A DNA stretch of 64,000 nt. Origin: Cunninghamia lanceolata (taxonomy: Eukaryota; Streptophyta; Pinopsida; Cupressales; Cupressaceae). Under the pieces are notes generated by a model that worked only from the letters and a program-made list of their open reading frames with translations, ran no database searches and had not been told where the DNA came from. The stretch spans positions 13,162,001-13,226,000 of the forward strand of contig BSBN01000187.1 of assembly GCA_027924645.1 (NCBI GenBank), read 5' to 3'. Shown in pieces: positions 1 to 11,585 of the stretch. How positions within the stretch are numbered: the first letter of the stretch is position 1; every line of letters begins with the position of its first letter. The position numbers and the translations under genes were made by a program.

Positions 1-680
1 CTAGAATCAATAGAAGCCATTAGATATTATTAGATCAATGGTTGAGATATATATAAAATATATAATATATTTATATTGATTATTGTATACTATATTGTAT
101 ATAATATGAATTATTTAATATAAAAAAAGGTCAAGGTGGTGGTAGAGCGCAAGCCCTCAACTATGAAGATGGGCCCACATCTTAATTTTGTAATGTACAT
201 GAAACATCATGATGCAATAATGATGAGCCACATGGAATACAACACAGTCCACTTGTCTCTATTCCAGAGACTTTATGTAGAAATTTGTGTGTATCAGTAC
301 TTTGGCCCAAAATAAAACTTATGTCATCAATCTATGTTCATTTGACAATAAAAAAATATTAGAATATTATAAGTACATCGATGTAAATTGTAAGCTTACA
401 TGAACATCAAATATTGAGGTGCCAATTTTCCATTTATTGACATGTGTGGCAGAAGTGACATTTGTCCTTTCGTAATAAATAAGGAATGTCATGAGAAGCG
501 CAATTGCACATTTTTTAGAAGGGAATTTGTGCAGCTCATTTATGAATCATACAACAGTACACACCACCAAAATCAATGAAATTTATGGAAACATTTTATT
601 AGGTTTGCAACCCTCATAGATACCTTATTTTGCATTTTCACTGGTGTACTTCGGAGGAGCTCTGGATTGTGTCTTCTACA
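1..680. other. AT-rich noncoding flank
   Basis: I see no coding potential, RNA gene or clear element end here, apart from the short direct repeat at 250-333. The first 120 bases are rich in TATAT-type runs. Confidence 0.6.
250..333 (+). repeat. 84-bp direct repeat, left copy
   Basis: This stretch begins CACTTGTCTCTATTC and contains GAGACTTTATGTAGAAA and GTCATCAATCT. It recurs in the same orientation at 24458-24541 at roughly 75-80 percent identity by eye. The two copies bracket the decayed unknown coding unit and everything nested in it, so they may be remnants of the ends of an older element. The similarity does not extend clearly beyond about 84 bp. Confidence 0.55.
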
Positions 681-1748
681 GGTGTTGAACACAGGCTTTT
701 GCAACTAGGTTAGCTAATTGGTGCTCTTTCTTGCCCATTTCTTATAGTGATAAATTTGAATTCTTTAAGTCAACTAGGTGGGAAGAACAATTATTTTTCA
801 TGAGTTTGGACTGTTTGTTTACCCCAAATGTTCTGGAGATTTATTTGGCACCCTTACCAGTTACAGAAGCTTTTGTTTACTAGTTTCTCAAACAAGTAAA
901 GATGAAGAACAACTATCAGGGTTCCCTTGTGGCTTCAATTATTGAGAATAGTTTAGCTAAGGTGAAGGATACCGAGATAATACATATAGATTTGGAGGAT
1001 TTCTGGGCTCAATTAGAACAAAACCCCAAGTCACCTATAGCTGAGAAAATCCTAACAAGTGGGTTAGCTCATGTTGGGGGTTTCCCATCGGTTGTGCCAT
1101 GTCCAGACTTGGTTGTTGCATGTGTAAAGAACTATTATCCTAATATTAAGGTTCGGTCATCCTTTGTTTTGCAGAAGACTGAGAGGTGGCTTAAGGGGAA
1201 ATTTTGAGAGCATGTTGGTTCGTCTTCTGTGCATAAAGAATCAGGAACAAGAGAGAAATGAACCTCCTAGGCCTCTAGAATTCAGAAAACTTCAACTGGT
1301 GTGGTGAAAACTCATCACAGAGTTGGTTCACAATCTAGTGGGGATGGAGAGTAGCCTAAAGATAATATGAAACTAAAAGGTGTATGTGAACAAGTAGAGA
1401 ATAAGTTGGATGATTTACAACAATTGCAAGTAGATCACATGACTTCTCTCGTGTCTCCTTCACCTAGTAATGATTCTTACATTTTTCAACAGATTGCTGA
1501 TGATAGTACTTTTCATTCCTTGTTTAAGATTCTAGCCTCCCCCGTATCAAATTAAATTCATGTGCAAGATACTACTAATCAGCCAGACAGAGTTGTCCCA
1601 GGTGTAAGTGAGAGTGGTATAGTTTTTTCTTCCCATTCCTGGCGGCTAAAGAAAGTTGTTGAGAAAAAGAGGAGATATGCCTCAATGGTAGACATAAACA
1701 TTGACATTGTAGCTAAATTGTTGCAGACTACACCTAAGCCTAAGAAGG
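680..1748 (+). pseudogene. Decayed gene of unknown function, 5' part
   Basis: One reading frame runs from about 680 to 1748 and is broken by several stops (881, 1205, 1259, 1268, 1349 and 1553). I do not recognise the protein. The open pieces at 902-1207, 1367-1555 and 1562-1748 are all in the same frame. They are hydrophilic with Gln- and Lys-rich stretches and no visible catalytic motif. The frame is cut at 1748 by gypsy element A after a KPKK stretch. It resumes in frame at 22922, once one copy of the 5-bp duplication gaagg is discounted. It could be the gag-like gene of an unclassified element or a lineage-specific host gene; the sequence does not decide. Confidence 0.5.
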
Positions 1749-2075
1749 TGATGCAGGAGCATCCATGGTCCAAGAGTAATCTTGCATCAACCAAAAACAT
1801 TTGCATTTTAGTTTATTTGTTTCTTTTCATTCTTTCATTTCAGTTCAGGCAGTTTAGTTAGTAAGCAGTTTCAGCACCTTGATCAGTATTCTGTCTCAGA
1901 AGTAGTTCAAGCATTACGGATTTGGATTTTAGCATCTAGACATGTTCATCAACATCACTCTGAGTCCACAGAGCATTTGAATTAGATACCAGAAAGTTAT
2001 TACTATCAAAAGATCCTTTGTTTTCTCAGTACAAAGCTTTCTGACAGTCATGAGCAATCAGCTGAAGGAGAAGGA
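1749..2075 (+). repeat. Element A 5' LTR, first part
   Basis: This is the first 327 bp of the 5' LTR. It matches 22079-22405 closely, and copia B interrupts it after the target word aagga (2071-2075). Confidence 0.93.
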
Positions 2076-3448
2076 TGTTAGAATCAAAGCAAACAACTAA
2101 GAGGGGGGGTGAATCAGTTGTCTCTAAACTTTCTCTACTTATTAATCACTTAAATCCTTCTTGTTAATTCAACAGCACAATCATAAATTAATCATGGAAA
2201 CATAATGCAATCATTCAAGAGTAGGAACACATTAACACATGACACAAGATTTTGACGTGGAAAACCCGGTTAAGAAAAAACCACAAGGTGACTAACCCAA
2301 GATTGTATTCTCTATTAGAAGAATAAAAGGAACAAAATGGCACATGCCAATTAGGGCTCACTACCCGAGCACACTACTCACAAGAGGCCCACTGCTTACA
2401 GGAGACACACTATCTACATAATAATTAAGTATTACATACTTGAACTGAAGAATAGCATCTTCACCATGCTTGAGTCAGTTCCATTAATCCCAATACTTAT
2501 GCTCTGCTTTTCACACTTCTCTTCTCTACCACTCTCTCATCTCCACCAAGATACAGTTGAAATGACTTCACAACTTCTTATTTCTACAAGACATTTGACT
2601 TTGGGATAATCATCCAAGTCGGCATACATTACAGAGCAAATACATAAATACAACATGACTAATTACAAAAAGACTTCATGCGGATCAATACACTGTCGGC
2701 CACACAGATCTGAGACTTCAATCTTCCTTTAGAAACACGCCATTCTTCATAAAACATCTTCAAGATCATCTGCAGGATGTGTAACTCATCTGGTCGACCA
2801 AACTTAGGAAGAACATCATCATTTGGAAGTAATTCTTCAATTACGAGCTCAATCTTCAATGCGGACCACCAACATGAACTGGACACAATCTAAAGACCTC
2901 CACAAGCTTTCCTAAATTATCAAGAACATCCACACTACTTCTGCTTACTAAAATCATTCTCTCCTTCATCTGGAACCTCAAGAACATAGTCTGTCATCAC
3001 TGTCATATTGGAATGGATGCTTGCGGACCTCCAGACCATGAACCAATTGAGTTGTCAATTCACATTGACTTCCTAAACACTCCAAATCTGCAGAACAAGA
3101 TATTTCATTTCTGGATCTCACCAGACCTATCTGTGACACTCTGTCACCTCTAAACATCTGCTAGAACTGGTTTTACTCAAGTGGCCATAACTTCTTCAAA
3201 TATTCATGTAGACCTCTCAAATCTTTACTGGATCATCTTCAGACATATCTATAAACCCTTTGAAGTGCATCCTCTGATCTTCATCTTAGTTGGGATCTTT
3301 ACCTCACTGTCGTCACTGTTCTTCTCTGTTCCTGATAGGACTAATTTTCTCAATATCCTCAGCATACAACTCGTCCAATCCTTTACATTAATGCAATAGG
3401 AGTATGTTGACATTAATGACAACACCGGTTAGGCCCGTACTTGCAATA
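2076..3448 (-). repeat. Element B 3' LTR
   Basis: A 1,373-bp LTR that pairs with 7894-9626. Its inner end reads TGCAATA where the other copy has TGCAACA, which is probably a point mutation. The conserved word complementary to TTTTCCACGTCAAAATC lies near 2250. Confidence 0.9.
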
Positions 3449-3801
3449 ATCTGCCCCTTTGTCATTGATGGCAACATATGATGTAAAAAATTGTTTTAAC
3501 CATCAAGACAAGAACTTCTCCTTACTGACTGACATAACTCGCCCTGTCAACAACAACCATTCACATGTCTTCTCTTCCTTTACTGCTCCCCCTTTGATCA
3601 ACAATCACTTTTTTTTTTCACATGTCTTCTCTCCCCCTTTGACATCAATGGTAAAGGGCACATACTTGCATCAATATAGCAACTACTCCCCTTGAGTAGC
3701 AGCTTCCCATCATCAATCCAGACCACAAGATATGACTATGAGATCCACTAGACTGATGCACAATAGTGCACCTTAATTCAGAACTAGAGGGGTAATAACC
3801 C
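3449..3801 (-). other. Element B 3' spacer with polypurine tracts
   Basis: This lies between the end of the coding region and the 3' LTR. On the element strand it contains several AAAGGGGGAG-like tracts, seen on the + strand as CCCCCTTTG words. The one touching the LTR (3449-3463) is the likely polypurine tract for plus-strand priming. Confidence 0.7.
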
Positions 3802-5537
3802 CTAACTTCTCCCTGAGATACTCAAAAGAGTCCTTAGGTAGAGGTTTGGTAAAGATGTTTGCAATCTGATCCTTGGATGGCACAAACTCAATCTGACTTC
3901 ATTTTTGTTCACTTGCTCTCTCAAAAAATGAAACTTGATGGATATATGTTTTGTCTTTGAATGTAACACCGGATTCTTTGAAATGTTTATTGCACTTGAG
4001 TTGTCACAGAAGATTGTGATAGGTTCCTCATACTCCACTCTAATGTCCCTTAGCATTTGCTTCATCCACAATACTTGAGTACAACTACCTATTGCTACAA
4101 TATATTTTTCTTCTGTAGTGGACAAAGATATTGCCTCTTGTTTCTTGCTCAGCCAAGAAACTAATCTTTTCCCTAAAAAGAATGCTCCACCACTGGTACT
4201 CTTCTGGTCATCCACATATCCTGCCCAATCTGCATTTGTATATGCATGAAGTGAGAAATTATGATCTCTAGGATACCATAAACCATACTCAACTGTCCCT
4301 TTTAGATATCTGAGAATCCTCTTGATTGCCATGACATGAGATTCTCTGGGATCAGCTTGGAATCTAGCAACAAGACCAACAACATTCATAATGTTAGGTC
4401 TAGTTTGAGTAAGATACAATAGTCCTCCAATCATTGACTTGTACTTTTTCTGATCAGCCTTAGGAGAGTCATCATCTTTGCTCAATTTACATCCAGTTTC
4501 CATGGGAGTACTCATTGGTTTTGAGTCTTCCATCCCAAACTTCTTGAACAATTTTTTCACATATTTAGTCTGTGAAATGAAGATTCCTTTCTTTGTTTGA
4601 GTGATTTGCAGACCCAAGAAGAAATTCATTTCCCCAAACATAGATATCTCAAATTCACTTTTCATTTGATTTGCAAAAGTCTTGCACATACTATCTCTTC
4701 CTCCAAAAATGATATCATCAACAAATACTTCAACAATCAAAATATTTTCATGTTCAATTTTGAAGTACAAGTTACTATCAGCAGTACCTTTGTTGAAACC
4801 AATCTCAAAAGATGCTTATCTAGTCTTTCATACCAGGCTCTTGGGGCTTGTTTGAGTCCATATAGTGCTTTCTTCAATCTGCAGACCATATCACCATGAT
4901 CAGATAATTGAAATCCATTCAGTTGCTCAATGTATACTTCTTCCAAGTCACCATTCAAGAAGGCTGACTTGACATCCACTTGATATACTTTGAAATCCTT
5001 GAAGGAAGCAAAGGCAAGAAACAATCTGACTGCTTCAATTCTTGCCACTGGAACAAAAGTTTCTTCAAAATCAACTCCTTCTACTTGGGAATAACCCTTG
5101 CAAACCAATCTAGCTTTGTTTTTTACTACTTCACCATCTTCATTTAGTTTGTTCTGGAAGACCCATTTGGTTCCAATCACATTTTTATTTCTAGGTCTGA
5201 GAACAAGATCCTAAGTGTGATTTTTCTCAATTTGAATCAGTTCTTCCTTCATTACTTTAGTCCAGCTTTCATCATTGCATGCTTCATTCACTATCTTTGG
5301 TTCAATCTTTGAAATCAGATAATAATTTTTTGAGTCTTGAGCAATCTTTCTTCTTGTTTGAACACCTTTACTTTTATCACCTATGATCTGAGCTTCAAAG
5401 TGATTCAGTCTTACATACTTGGGAATTTTGACAATTTCTTGCACTTCTATTTCTTGAACAGGTTCATTCAAACTTATCTCTTCTTCCTGATTCTCCATAT
5501 CAGTCTGGGTCTGAATTTCAGAAGGGGCTTGGACCAA
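3802..5537 (-). pseudogene. Element B reverse transcriptase and RNase H
   Basis: Copia RT followed by RNase H, broken by frameshifts near 4770 and at the 3' end and by other lesions. Visible RT landmarks are [43 protein letters not shown] and the active site FVDDIIFGG. RNase H landmarks are WAGYVDD, SLSTTEEKY and FCDNSSAINI. The first RNase H acidic residue (normally YTDADWAG) reads YTNADWAG, so a catalytic Asp is lost. RT copies the element RNA into DNA in cytoplasmic particles, and RNase H removes the RNA strand. This copy is inactive. Confidence 0.92.
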
Positions 5538-6640
5538 AACATCATTCTGATCATCTTCATCAATTCATAAAACCTTGAGGGTTTTTCCACACCTTCATCA
5601 ACCTTCACATTTGTACTTTCTATCATCTTTCTCAATCTCTTGTTATAACACCGGTATGCTTTGCTTTGAGTAGAATAACCCAAGAATATTCTTTCATCAC
5701 TTCTAGCATCAAATTTGCCAAGGTCTTCATCTCTTTTAATATAATATTTGCTACCAAAGACTCTGAAATACTTCACAGTGGGAGTGATGCCAAACCAAAG
5801 TTCATAAGGGGTCTTACCAGTATTGCTTCTGATTTGTACTCGATTAAGAGTATAGACAGCAGTGCTTACAGCTTCTCTCCAATAGATCTAAGGTTTTCTT
5901 CCATCATCATGGTTCTAGATGCTTCTTGGATGGTCCGGTTCTTTCTTTCCACTACTCCATTCTGCTGTGGAGTCCTTGGAACTGACAACTGTCTTTTTAT
6001 CCCATGTTTCTCACAAAATTCTATGAACTCATCAGATGTGAATTCTCCACCTCTATCAGACCTCAGACATTTTATGTTTAATCTGGTTTCATTCTCTACC
6101 ATAGCTTTGAATATTTTGAATTTCTCAAGAGCCTCAGATTTCTCTTTCAGAAAAGTCACCCACATCATCCGGGAGTGGTCATCAATTAATAACATGAAGT
6201 ATCTATCACCTTGCAAACTCCTGATTCTTGTTGGACCACATAGATCAGTATGAACTAAGTCTAATAATCTGGTAGAAGACTGTTCCTTACTTTTGATTGA
6301 AACTCTGCTTTGATTACCCAATTGACATTCTTTGCACAAACTATTATTAGGTTTCACCAGTCTTGGAAGATCTCTTACAGCCTAAGTGTTGCTTATCTTG
6401 ATGATATTATCAAAATTCACATGACACATTCTTCTATGCCATAACCAACTCTGATCAATTTGAACAAATAAACAACTTTTACCAGTACCAACCAAGTGGA
6501 AGATATTACCTTTTGTTTGAGTACCAGATGCAATCTCTGTTCCGAAACTTTCAAAGATCTTGCATTTTCTATTTTTGAATCAGAGATCATAGCCTTTGTC
6601 CACCAACTGTCCAACACTGAGAAGATTATGTTTCAGACCT
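5474..6640 (-). pseudogene. Element B integrase
   Basis: Copia integrase with the LCKECQLGN part of the zinc-binding HHCC region, then the catalytic core with LVHTDLCGPTR, LRSDRGGEF and QQNGVVERKN. These contain the three acidic residues of the D,D-35-E triad. The best open stretch is 5866-6357; a frameshift then moves the frame to 5474-5776. The segment joining protease to integrase has a deletion near 6640 and in-frame stops. The product would join element DNA ends to host DNA in the nucleus. Confidence 0.9.
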
Positions 6641-7837
6641 TCAACATACAACAAAAGAAATAGTTCCTCTACCTCTGATCTTGCTAGCAAAATTATCACC
6701 AAATTTTACAACTCCACCTTCATATCTTTCCAAATCTATAAACTTATTTTTGTCACATGTCATATGGTCAGACCATCCACTATCAATGACCCAATCATCC
6801 TTTTCTTCAACTTGGGCAGCCAGAGCTCTTTCTACCATTTTATGATTGATAGATTCAGAGGGCATTGGATCTTCTTCCTTGATGGCAATAAACACCCAAT
6901 CACTTCCATATTTTTTTCCTGTCTCTGATTCATCATATGTTACTCCTTCATCATCATCTTCATGAACATAGTAGCACTTCTTTTGAAAGCTTGGTCTATT
7001 AGGGTTTGGCCTAGAAAATCTTTCTGGACACCTTGAGGCAAAATGACCAATCTTATTGCAGTTAAAACATTTGAAATGCAATTTTCCTTCATACTTACCA
7101 GATCCTCTTGGTAGTCTTTTTGCAATGAGAGCCTCAAGTTGTTCAACTTCTAATTCATTCTCTTCTAGATCTTTCTTGCTTTCTCATACCAAGAAGATTT
7201 TCTTGAGGAACTTTCTCCTGGATCATATCTTTGTTTGCCTTGGGAAGTGCATCACCAAACTCAGCTAACTCGAATGTAGATATCTTACCAACCAATTGAT
7301 CCCTTGTGATAGTTGTTAAGGATCTGATTTCCTCAATAACAACAACTTTGTGTTTATAAGCAGGAGGTAAGGATCTAAGAACCTTAGCAACAATTTCATC
7401 TTCATCTAGAACTCCACCAGCACATCTAATGCCACAAACAAGCTCATTAACTTTTGTCATGTAGGAGGTGATATTCTCATCTTCAGGTTTTCAAATTTTC
7501 CTTTCAGACTATGTAGCTTGGTACATTTAATATACTTGTCTCCTTCATGCAGAAGTTCCAGTTTTTCCCAAATCTCATATGCTTTTTTTAGATCTATAAC
7601 ATTTGTTAGCTCTAAATCAGATAAGGAACTTAGTAGAGCTTCCTTAGCCTGAAGATTATTTTTAGCATCTCTGATTTCATCTACAGTTCTCAGACCATTT
7701 TGTGGAGGAACATACTTCTTTGAAGCCATGATCCAATATTGCATTCCCATACATTGCAAGTGACATTCCATGCGGCTTTTCCAAAGAGTGAAATTGGTTC
7801 CATCAAACCTCAAGCTATCCTTCTTATAGGAAGACAT
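6641..7837 (-). pseudogene. Element B gag and protease
   Basis: The copia capsid gene starts at the ATG ending at 7837, which gives MSSYKKDSLRFDGTN, the start shared with C and D. It breaks by a deletion of about 10 bp near 7475 and a second frameshift near 7230. The zinc knuckle CFNCNKIGHFASRC is intact at about 7040-7080. The protease motif reads VIDSGWSDHMT where the relatives have VIDSGCSHHMT. An internal deletion near 6650 ends the frame. Confidence 0.9.
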
Positions 7838-7878
7838 CCTGGATCTCCTCAAGTGGTTAAGCTCTTTTAGAGGAACTT

Positions 7879-7893
7879 AGCTCTGATACCAAT
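7879..7893 (-). other. Element B primer binding site
   Basis: The reverse strand reads ATTGGTATCAGAGCT directly after the 5' LTR. TGGTATCAGAGC is the standard plant copia primer site, complementary to the 3' end of initiator tRNA-Met. Confidence 0.88.
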
Positions 7894-9626
7894 TGTTAGA
7901 ATCAAAGCAAACAACTGAGAGGGGGGCTGAATCAGTTGTCTCTAAACTTTCTCTACTTATTAATCACTTAAATCCTTCTTGTTAATTCAGCAGCATAATC
8001 ATAAATTAATCATAGAAACATAATGCAATCATTCAAGAGTAGGAACACATTAACACATATGACACAAGATTTTGACATGGAAAACCTAGTTAAGGGAAAA
8101 ACCATGGGGTGACTAACCCAAGATTGTATTCTCTATTACAAGAATAAAAGGAACAAAATGGCACATGCCAAATAGGGCTCACTGCTCAAGCACACTGCTC
8201 ACAAGAGGCCCACTACCTACAGGAGGCACACTGTCTACAAAATAATTAAGTATTACATACTTGAACTGAAGAATAACATCTTCACCATGCTTGAGTCAGT
8301 TCCATTAAGCCCAATACTTCTGCTCTACTTTTTGCACTTCTTGTTAGTTTTCGTTGCACCAAAAGATCGACCTGTTAATGCCTAATACAACCACTTGACT
8401 TAACAAGCATGGGAGGTGGTTAAGCCCTTATCACAAACTGTCGTAGCACAGCACTGAACAAGGAGACCAAGGCCCACACCATGCAACAATCCCCCTCAGC
8501 GCAAGTGCGGGGTTTGAACTCGTGACCTCAGCTCTAATACCAATTGTTAGTTGCTGTTGCACCAAAAGATCGACTTGTTAATGCCCGATACAACCACTTG
8601 ACTTAACAAGCACGGGAGGTGGTTAAGCCCTTGTCACAAACCACCGCAGCATACCACTGAACAAGAAGACCAAGGGCCACACCTTGCAACACTTCTCCTC
8701 TCTACCACTCTCTCATCTCCACCAAGATACATTTGAAATGACTTCACAACTTCTTAATTATACAAGACATTTGACTTTGGGATAATCATCCAAGTCGGCA
8801 TACATTACAGAGCAAATACATAACTACAACATGACTAATTAAAAAAAGACTTCACGCGGATCAATACACTATCGGCCACATAGATCTGAGACTTCAATCT
8901 CCCTTTAGAAACACACCATTCTTCATAGAACATCTTCAAGATCATCCGCAGGATGTGTAACTCATCTGGTCGGCCAAACTTAGGAAGAACATCATCATCT
9001 AGAAGTAATTCTTCAATTATGAGATCAATCTTCAATGTGGACCACTAACATGAACTGGACACAATCTAAAGACCTCCACAAGCTTTCCTAAATCACCAAG
9101 AACATCCACACTACTTCTTACTGAAATCATTCTCTCCTTCATCCAGAACCTCAAGAACACAGTCTGTCATCACTGTCATATTGGAATAGATGCTTGCAGA
9201 CCTCTAGACCATGAACCAATTGAGTTGTCAATTCACATTGACTTCCTAAACACTCCACCAAATCTGCAAAACAAGATATTTCATTTCCGGATCTCACCGG
9301 ACCTATCTGTGACACTCTGTCACCACTGAACATCTACCAGAACCGGTTTTACTCAAGTGGCCATAACTTATTCAAATATTCATGCAGGCCTCTCAAATCT
9401 TTATTGGATCATCTTAAGACACATATCTATAAACCCTTTGAAGCGTATCCTTTGATCTTCATCTTAGATGGGATCTTTACCTCACTGTCTTCACTGTTCT
9501 TCTCTGTTCCTAACAAGACTAATTTTTTCAATATCCTTAGCATACAACTCATCCAATCCTTGACATTAATGCAACAAGAGTATGTTGACATCAATGACAA
9601 CATCGGTTAGGCCCATACTTGCAACA
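7894..9626 (-). repeat. Element B 5' LTR (carries a TRIM insertion)
   Basis: This is 1,733 bp. Removing the 350-bp miniature element and its 5-bp duplication leaves 1,378 bp, matching the left LTR. On the element strand the primer site begins next to it as TTGGTATCAGAGC (7880-7893). Confidence 0.92.
8342..8691 (-). mobile_element. TRIM/SMART-type miniature LTR retrotransposon
   Basis: A complete 350-bp element. Two 147-bp LTRs (8342-8488 and 8545-8691) both start TGTTAG and end GCAACA. They surround only 56 bp of internal DNA, and the target cttct is duplicated at 8337-8341 and 8692-8696. On the - strand the internal part starts with ATTGGTATTAGAGC, a tRNA-Met primer site with one change. 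It ends with the purine tract TGAGGGGGAT next to the 3' LTR. There is no coding capacity, so it must borrow proteins from autonomous elements. It is absent from the other LTR of B, so it arrived after B. Confidence 0.93.
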
Positions 9627-9631
9627 AAGGA

Positions 9632-10143
9632 TTGGGAGCATTGGCTGACTTGCGGATCTTTGTGATTCATTCTACGATGTTCCTTGGTTCGTGGCTGACC
9701 TTCCTCATAGGTCCGCACTTCATTGTATTAGTTGGAGTAGGATTTTCAAGCCGATAGGTCTAACCTATCCAAGAACATACATTACACCTCTTCATCAAGA
9801 TTCTAGATCTCTTGTGGCTGACACGGAGGAATCTATTGGTCTAGAGATGATATATATTGATGTAATAGATCCTTAGGAAAGTAGCCATTCACATTAGAAA
9901 TAATTATAGTTTAGTTTTGTGTGGAGGAGCTTCAAAGCTTTATCTTGCACATGTATGTAATCAGGCCTGTGAAGCCAAGTTGTAAGCCTACATGTTGCCG
10001 GCCAGATTGTATTTGAATTCTTTGATATACTGAATGAATGAATTTGCATTTGTTCTATATTCTTGTGTTGTTTTTATTGTGTTTACTCTTGTTGCACGGT
10101 TCAGACAGTTCATTCTATGAACCCTCCTACCGTGACTGCACCA
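9632..10143 (+). repeat. Element A 5' LTR, second part
   Basis: The 5' LTR resumes here after copia B and runs 512 bp to GACTGCACCA. It matches 22406-22916. Confidence 0.93.
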
Positions 10144-10157
10144 AGTGGTATCAGAGT
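10144..10157 (+). other. Element A primer binding site
   Basis: AGTGGTATCAGAG follows the 5' LTR by one base. TGGTATCAGAG is complementary to the 3' end of initiator tRNA-Met. Confidence 0.88.
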
Positions 10158-10330
10158 GAAAGTTCAATTCTTTGGAGTGAATTGGCGAAGGGAATTCTGT
10201 AAGATCTTGTTGTAAGCAGATTGTCGATCTGAGGCAGGTTACATGTACGCAACTGATCGCCGATTGAGAGGCAGTTGTTGCTTGTAGCCTAATCACTGAC
10301 TTGAGGTAGTTTGCACTTAATCCTAGGAAG
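10158..10330 (+). other. Element A leader
   Basis: Untranslated leader between the primer site and the gag ATG, about 170 bp, with no motif I recognise. Confidence 0.6.
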
Positions 10331-11585
10331 ATGCCCCTACGAAGAGTTCCTCCTGTTGGTACAATGGCTAATAGAATGGATGAGATGATGGAATTGATGA
10401 AAACAATGCGAATTCATTTGGATACTGTTGAAGAAGATAGGCGAAGAGGATTGACACCTAGACCTAATGTTGAAAGTGATGATGAAGAAGAATTTCAATC
10501 TATTGAACAAAGTGGGGAAACCCTAGAAGGTCATGAAGAAGAAGAATCAGATCAAATCAAGATGTTGCAAACTATTTCAAAGATTGGGAAAAGACCTAGA
10601 GTTGATGTGCCAAACTATACTAGTAATTTGAATCTGGAAGAGTTGATTGATTGGATAAATGACATGGAAGAGTACTTTGAATATGAGGAAATTGAAGATC
10701 CAGAGAAGGTGAAATTTGCAAAGACAAAGTTGAAAGGACATGCTACTATATGGTGGAAGGAAGTTTAGTTGGAAAGAAATAGGAGAGGAAAAGAAAAGAT
10801 TACAAAGTTGGACTAGATGGTAACAAAGTTGAAGAATCAATTCATACCTGCTGACTATGAGTTGGAACTGTTGAAGAGATTGCAAAACTTGAGACAAAAG
10901 GAGAAATCTATGAAGGACTACATTGAAAAATTTCATAATATGATCATAAGAATAGGACACAGTGAAGCAAGAAAGGAGAAAGTGGCTAGATACATCAATG
11001 GACTAAGATTGAACATTCAGGAAGAACTAAGCTTGGTAAGGATGACATCTTTGGAAGAAGCATATCAATTTGCACTGAAAGTTGAAGAGAAGCTGAATAG
11101 GAAACATGATTAGAGATAGAGAGGCAGAGGGGGTAAATGTTTGAGAGGTAGGACATTTTTCAGAGGAGACAGATCTTATCCGGAGTAGAACAAGTTTGAC
11201 ATCCCATTGAAAAAGGATGACAGAGATAACAATGCTTACCAGAGAGATGACAAAAATTTTTACCAGAGAGGAAACCCTAGTGCATACCAGAATGAAGGAT
11301 ACAGAAGAGAAGGAAGAGGATTTGATAAGAGAACATTTAGAGGTACTTGTTTCAAGTGTGGAGGTGAAGGACATAGAGCATTTGAATGCAATCAGGGTAG
11401 TATAAGAAAGAAAGCTGAGAACAATGGAAGAGCAGCTTATGTTGAAGAAAAACCCGTTGAATCACCTTGTTCAGTTGGAAATCCAGAGAAAGGAGAATCA
11501 TTGGTAATGAGGAGAGCACTATTTCAAACTGAGACAAATGAGGAACCATCACAAAGGAAGAGTATGTTCAGAACAAGATGCAAAT
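10331..11585 (+). pseudogene. Element A gag
   Basis: This is the capsid part of a single gag-pol frame that starts at the ATG at 10331. An acidic N-terminal part is followed by the gag capsid domain (landmarks DWINDMEEYFEYEEI, KFAKTKLKGHATIWW and LKNQFIPADYE) and the zinc knuckle CFKCGGEGHRAFEC at about 11348-11389. All pieces remain in frame 10331+3n. The damage is nonsense only: TAG at 10766 after WWKEV, 10814, 11111 and others. Several are best explained as CAG or TGG turned into TAG. Gag would form the particle in which reverse transcription occurs. Confidence 0.9.

Larger units (their letters stand above)
2076..9626 (-). mobile_element. Ty1/copia element B
   Basis: A - strand copia element inserted in A's 5' LTR, with target duplication aagga at 2071-2075 and 9627-9631. 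In + strand view its ends are TGTTAGAATC and TGCAACA. It reads 5' LTR (right), gag, protease, integrase, RT, RNase H, 3' spacer, 3' LTR (left), which is the copia order. The coding region has several frameshifts and stops. It belongs to the same family as C and D. Its right LTR carries a miniature LTR element. Confidence 0.93.

Noticed and set aside
5666..6253. 195-residue open frame on the + strand
   Set aside because: It is antisense to the copia B integrase and arises from that gene's codon pattern.
6417..6617. 66-residue - strand frame between integrase pieces of B
   Set aside because: It is out of frame with the copia protein; the true frame, containing WLWHRRMCHV, overlaps it with stops.
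8500..8545. Possible tRNA fragment because of GTTCAAACC and GGTATTAGAGC
   Set aside because: The words are the primer site and interior of the miniature LTR element; no cloverleaf can be formed in 56 bp.
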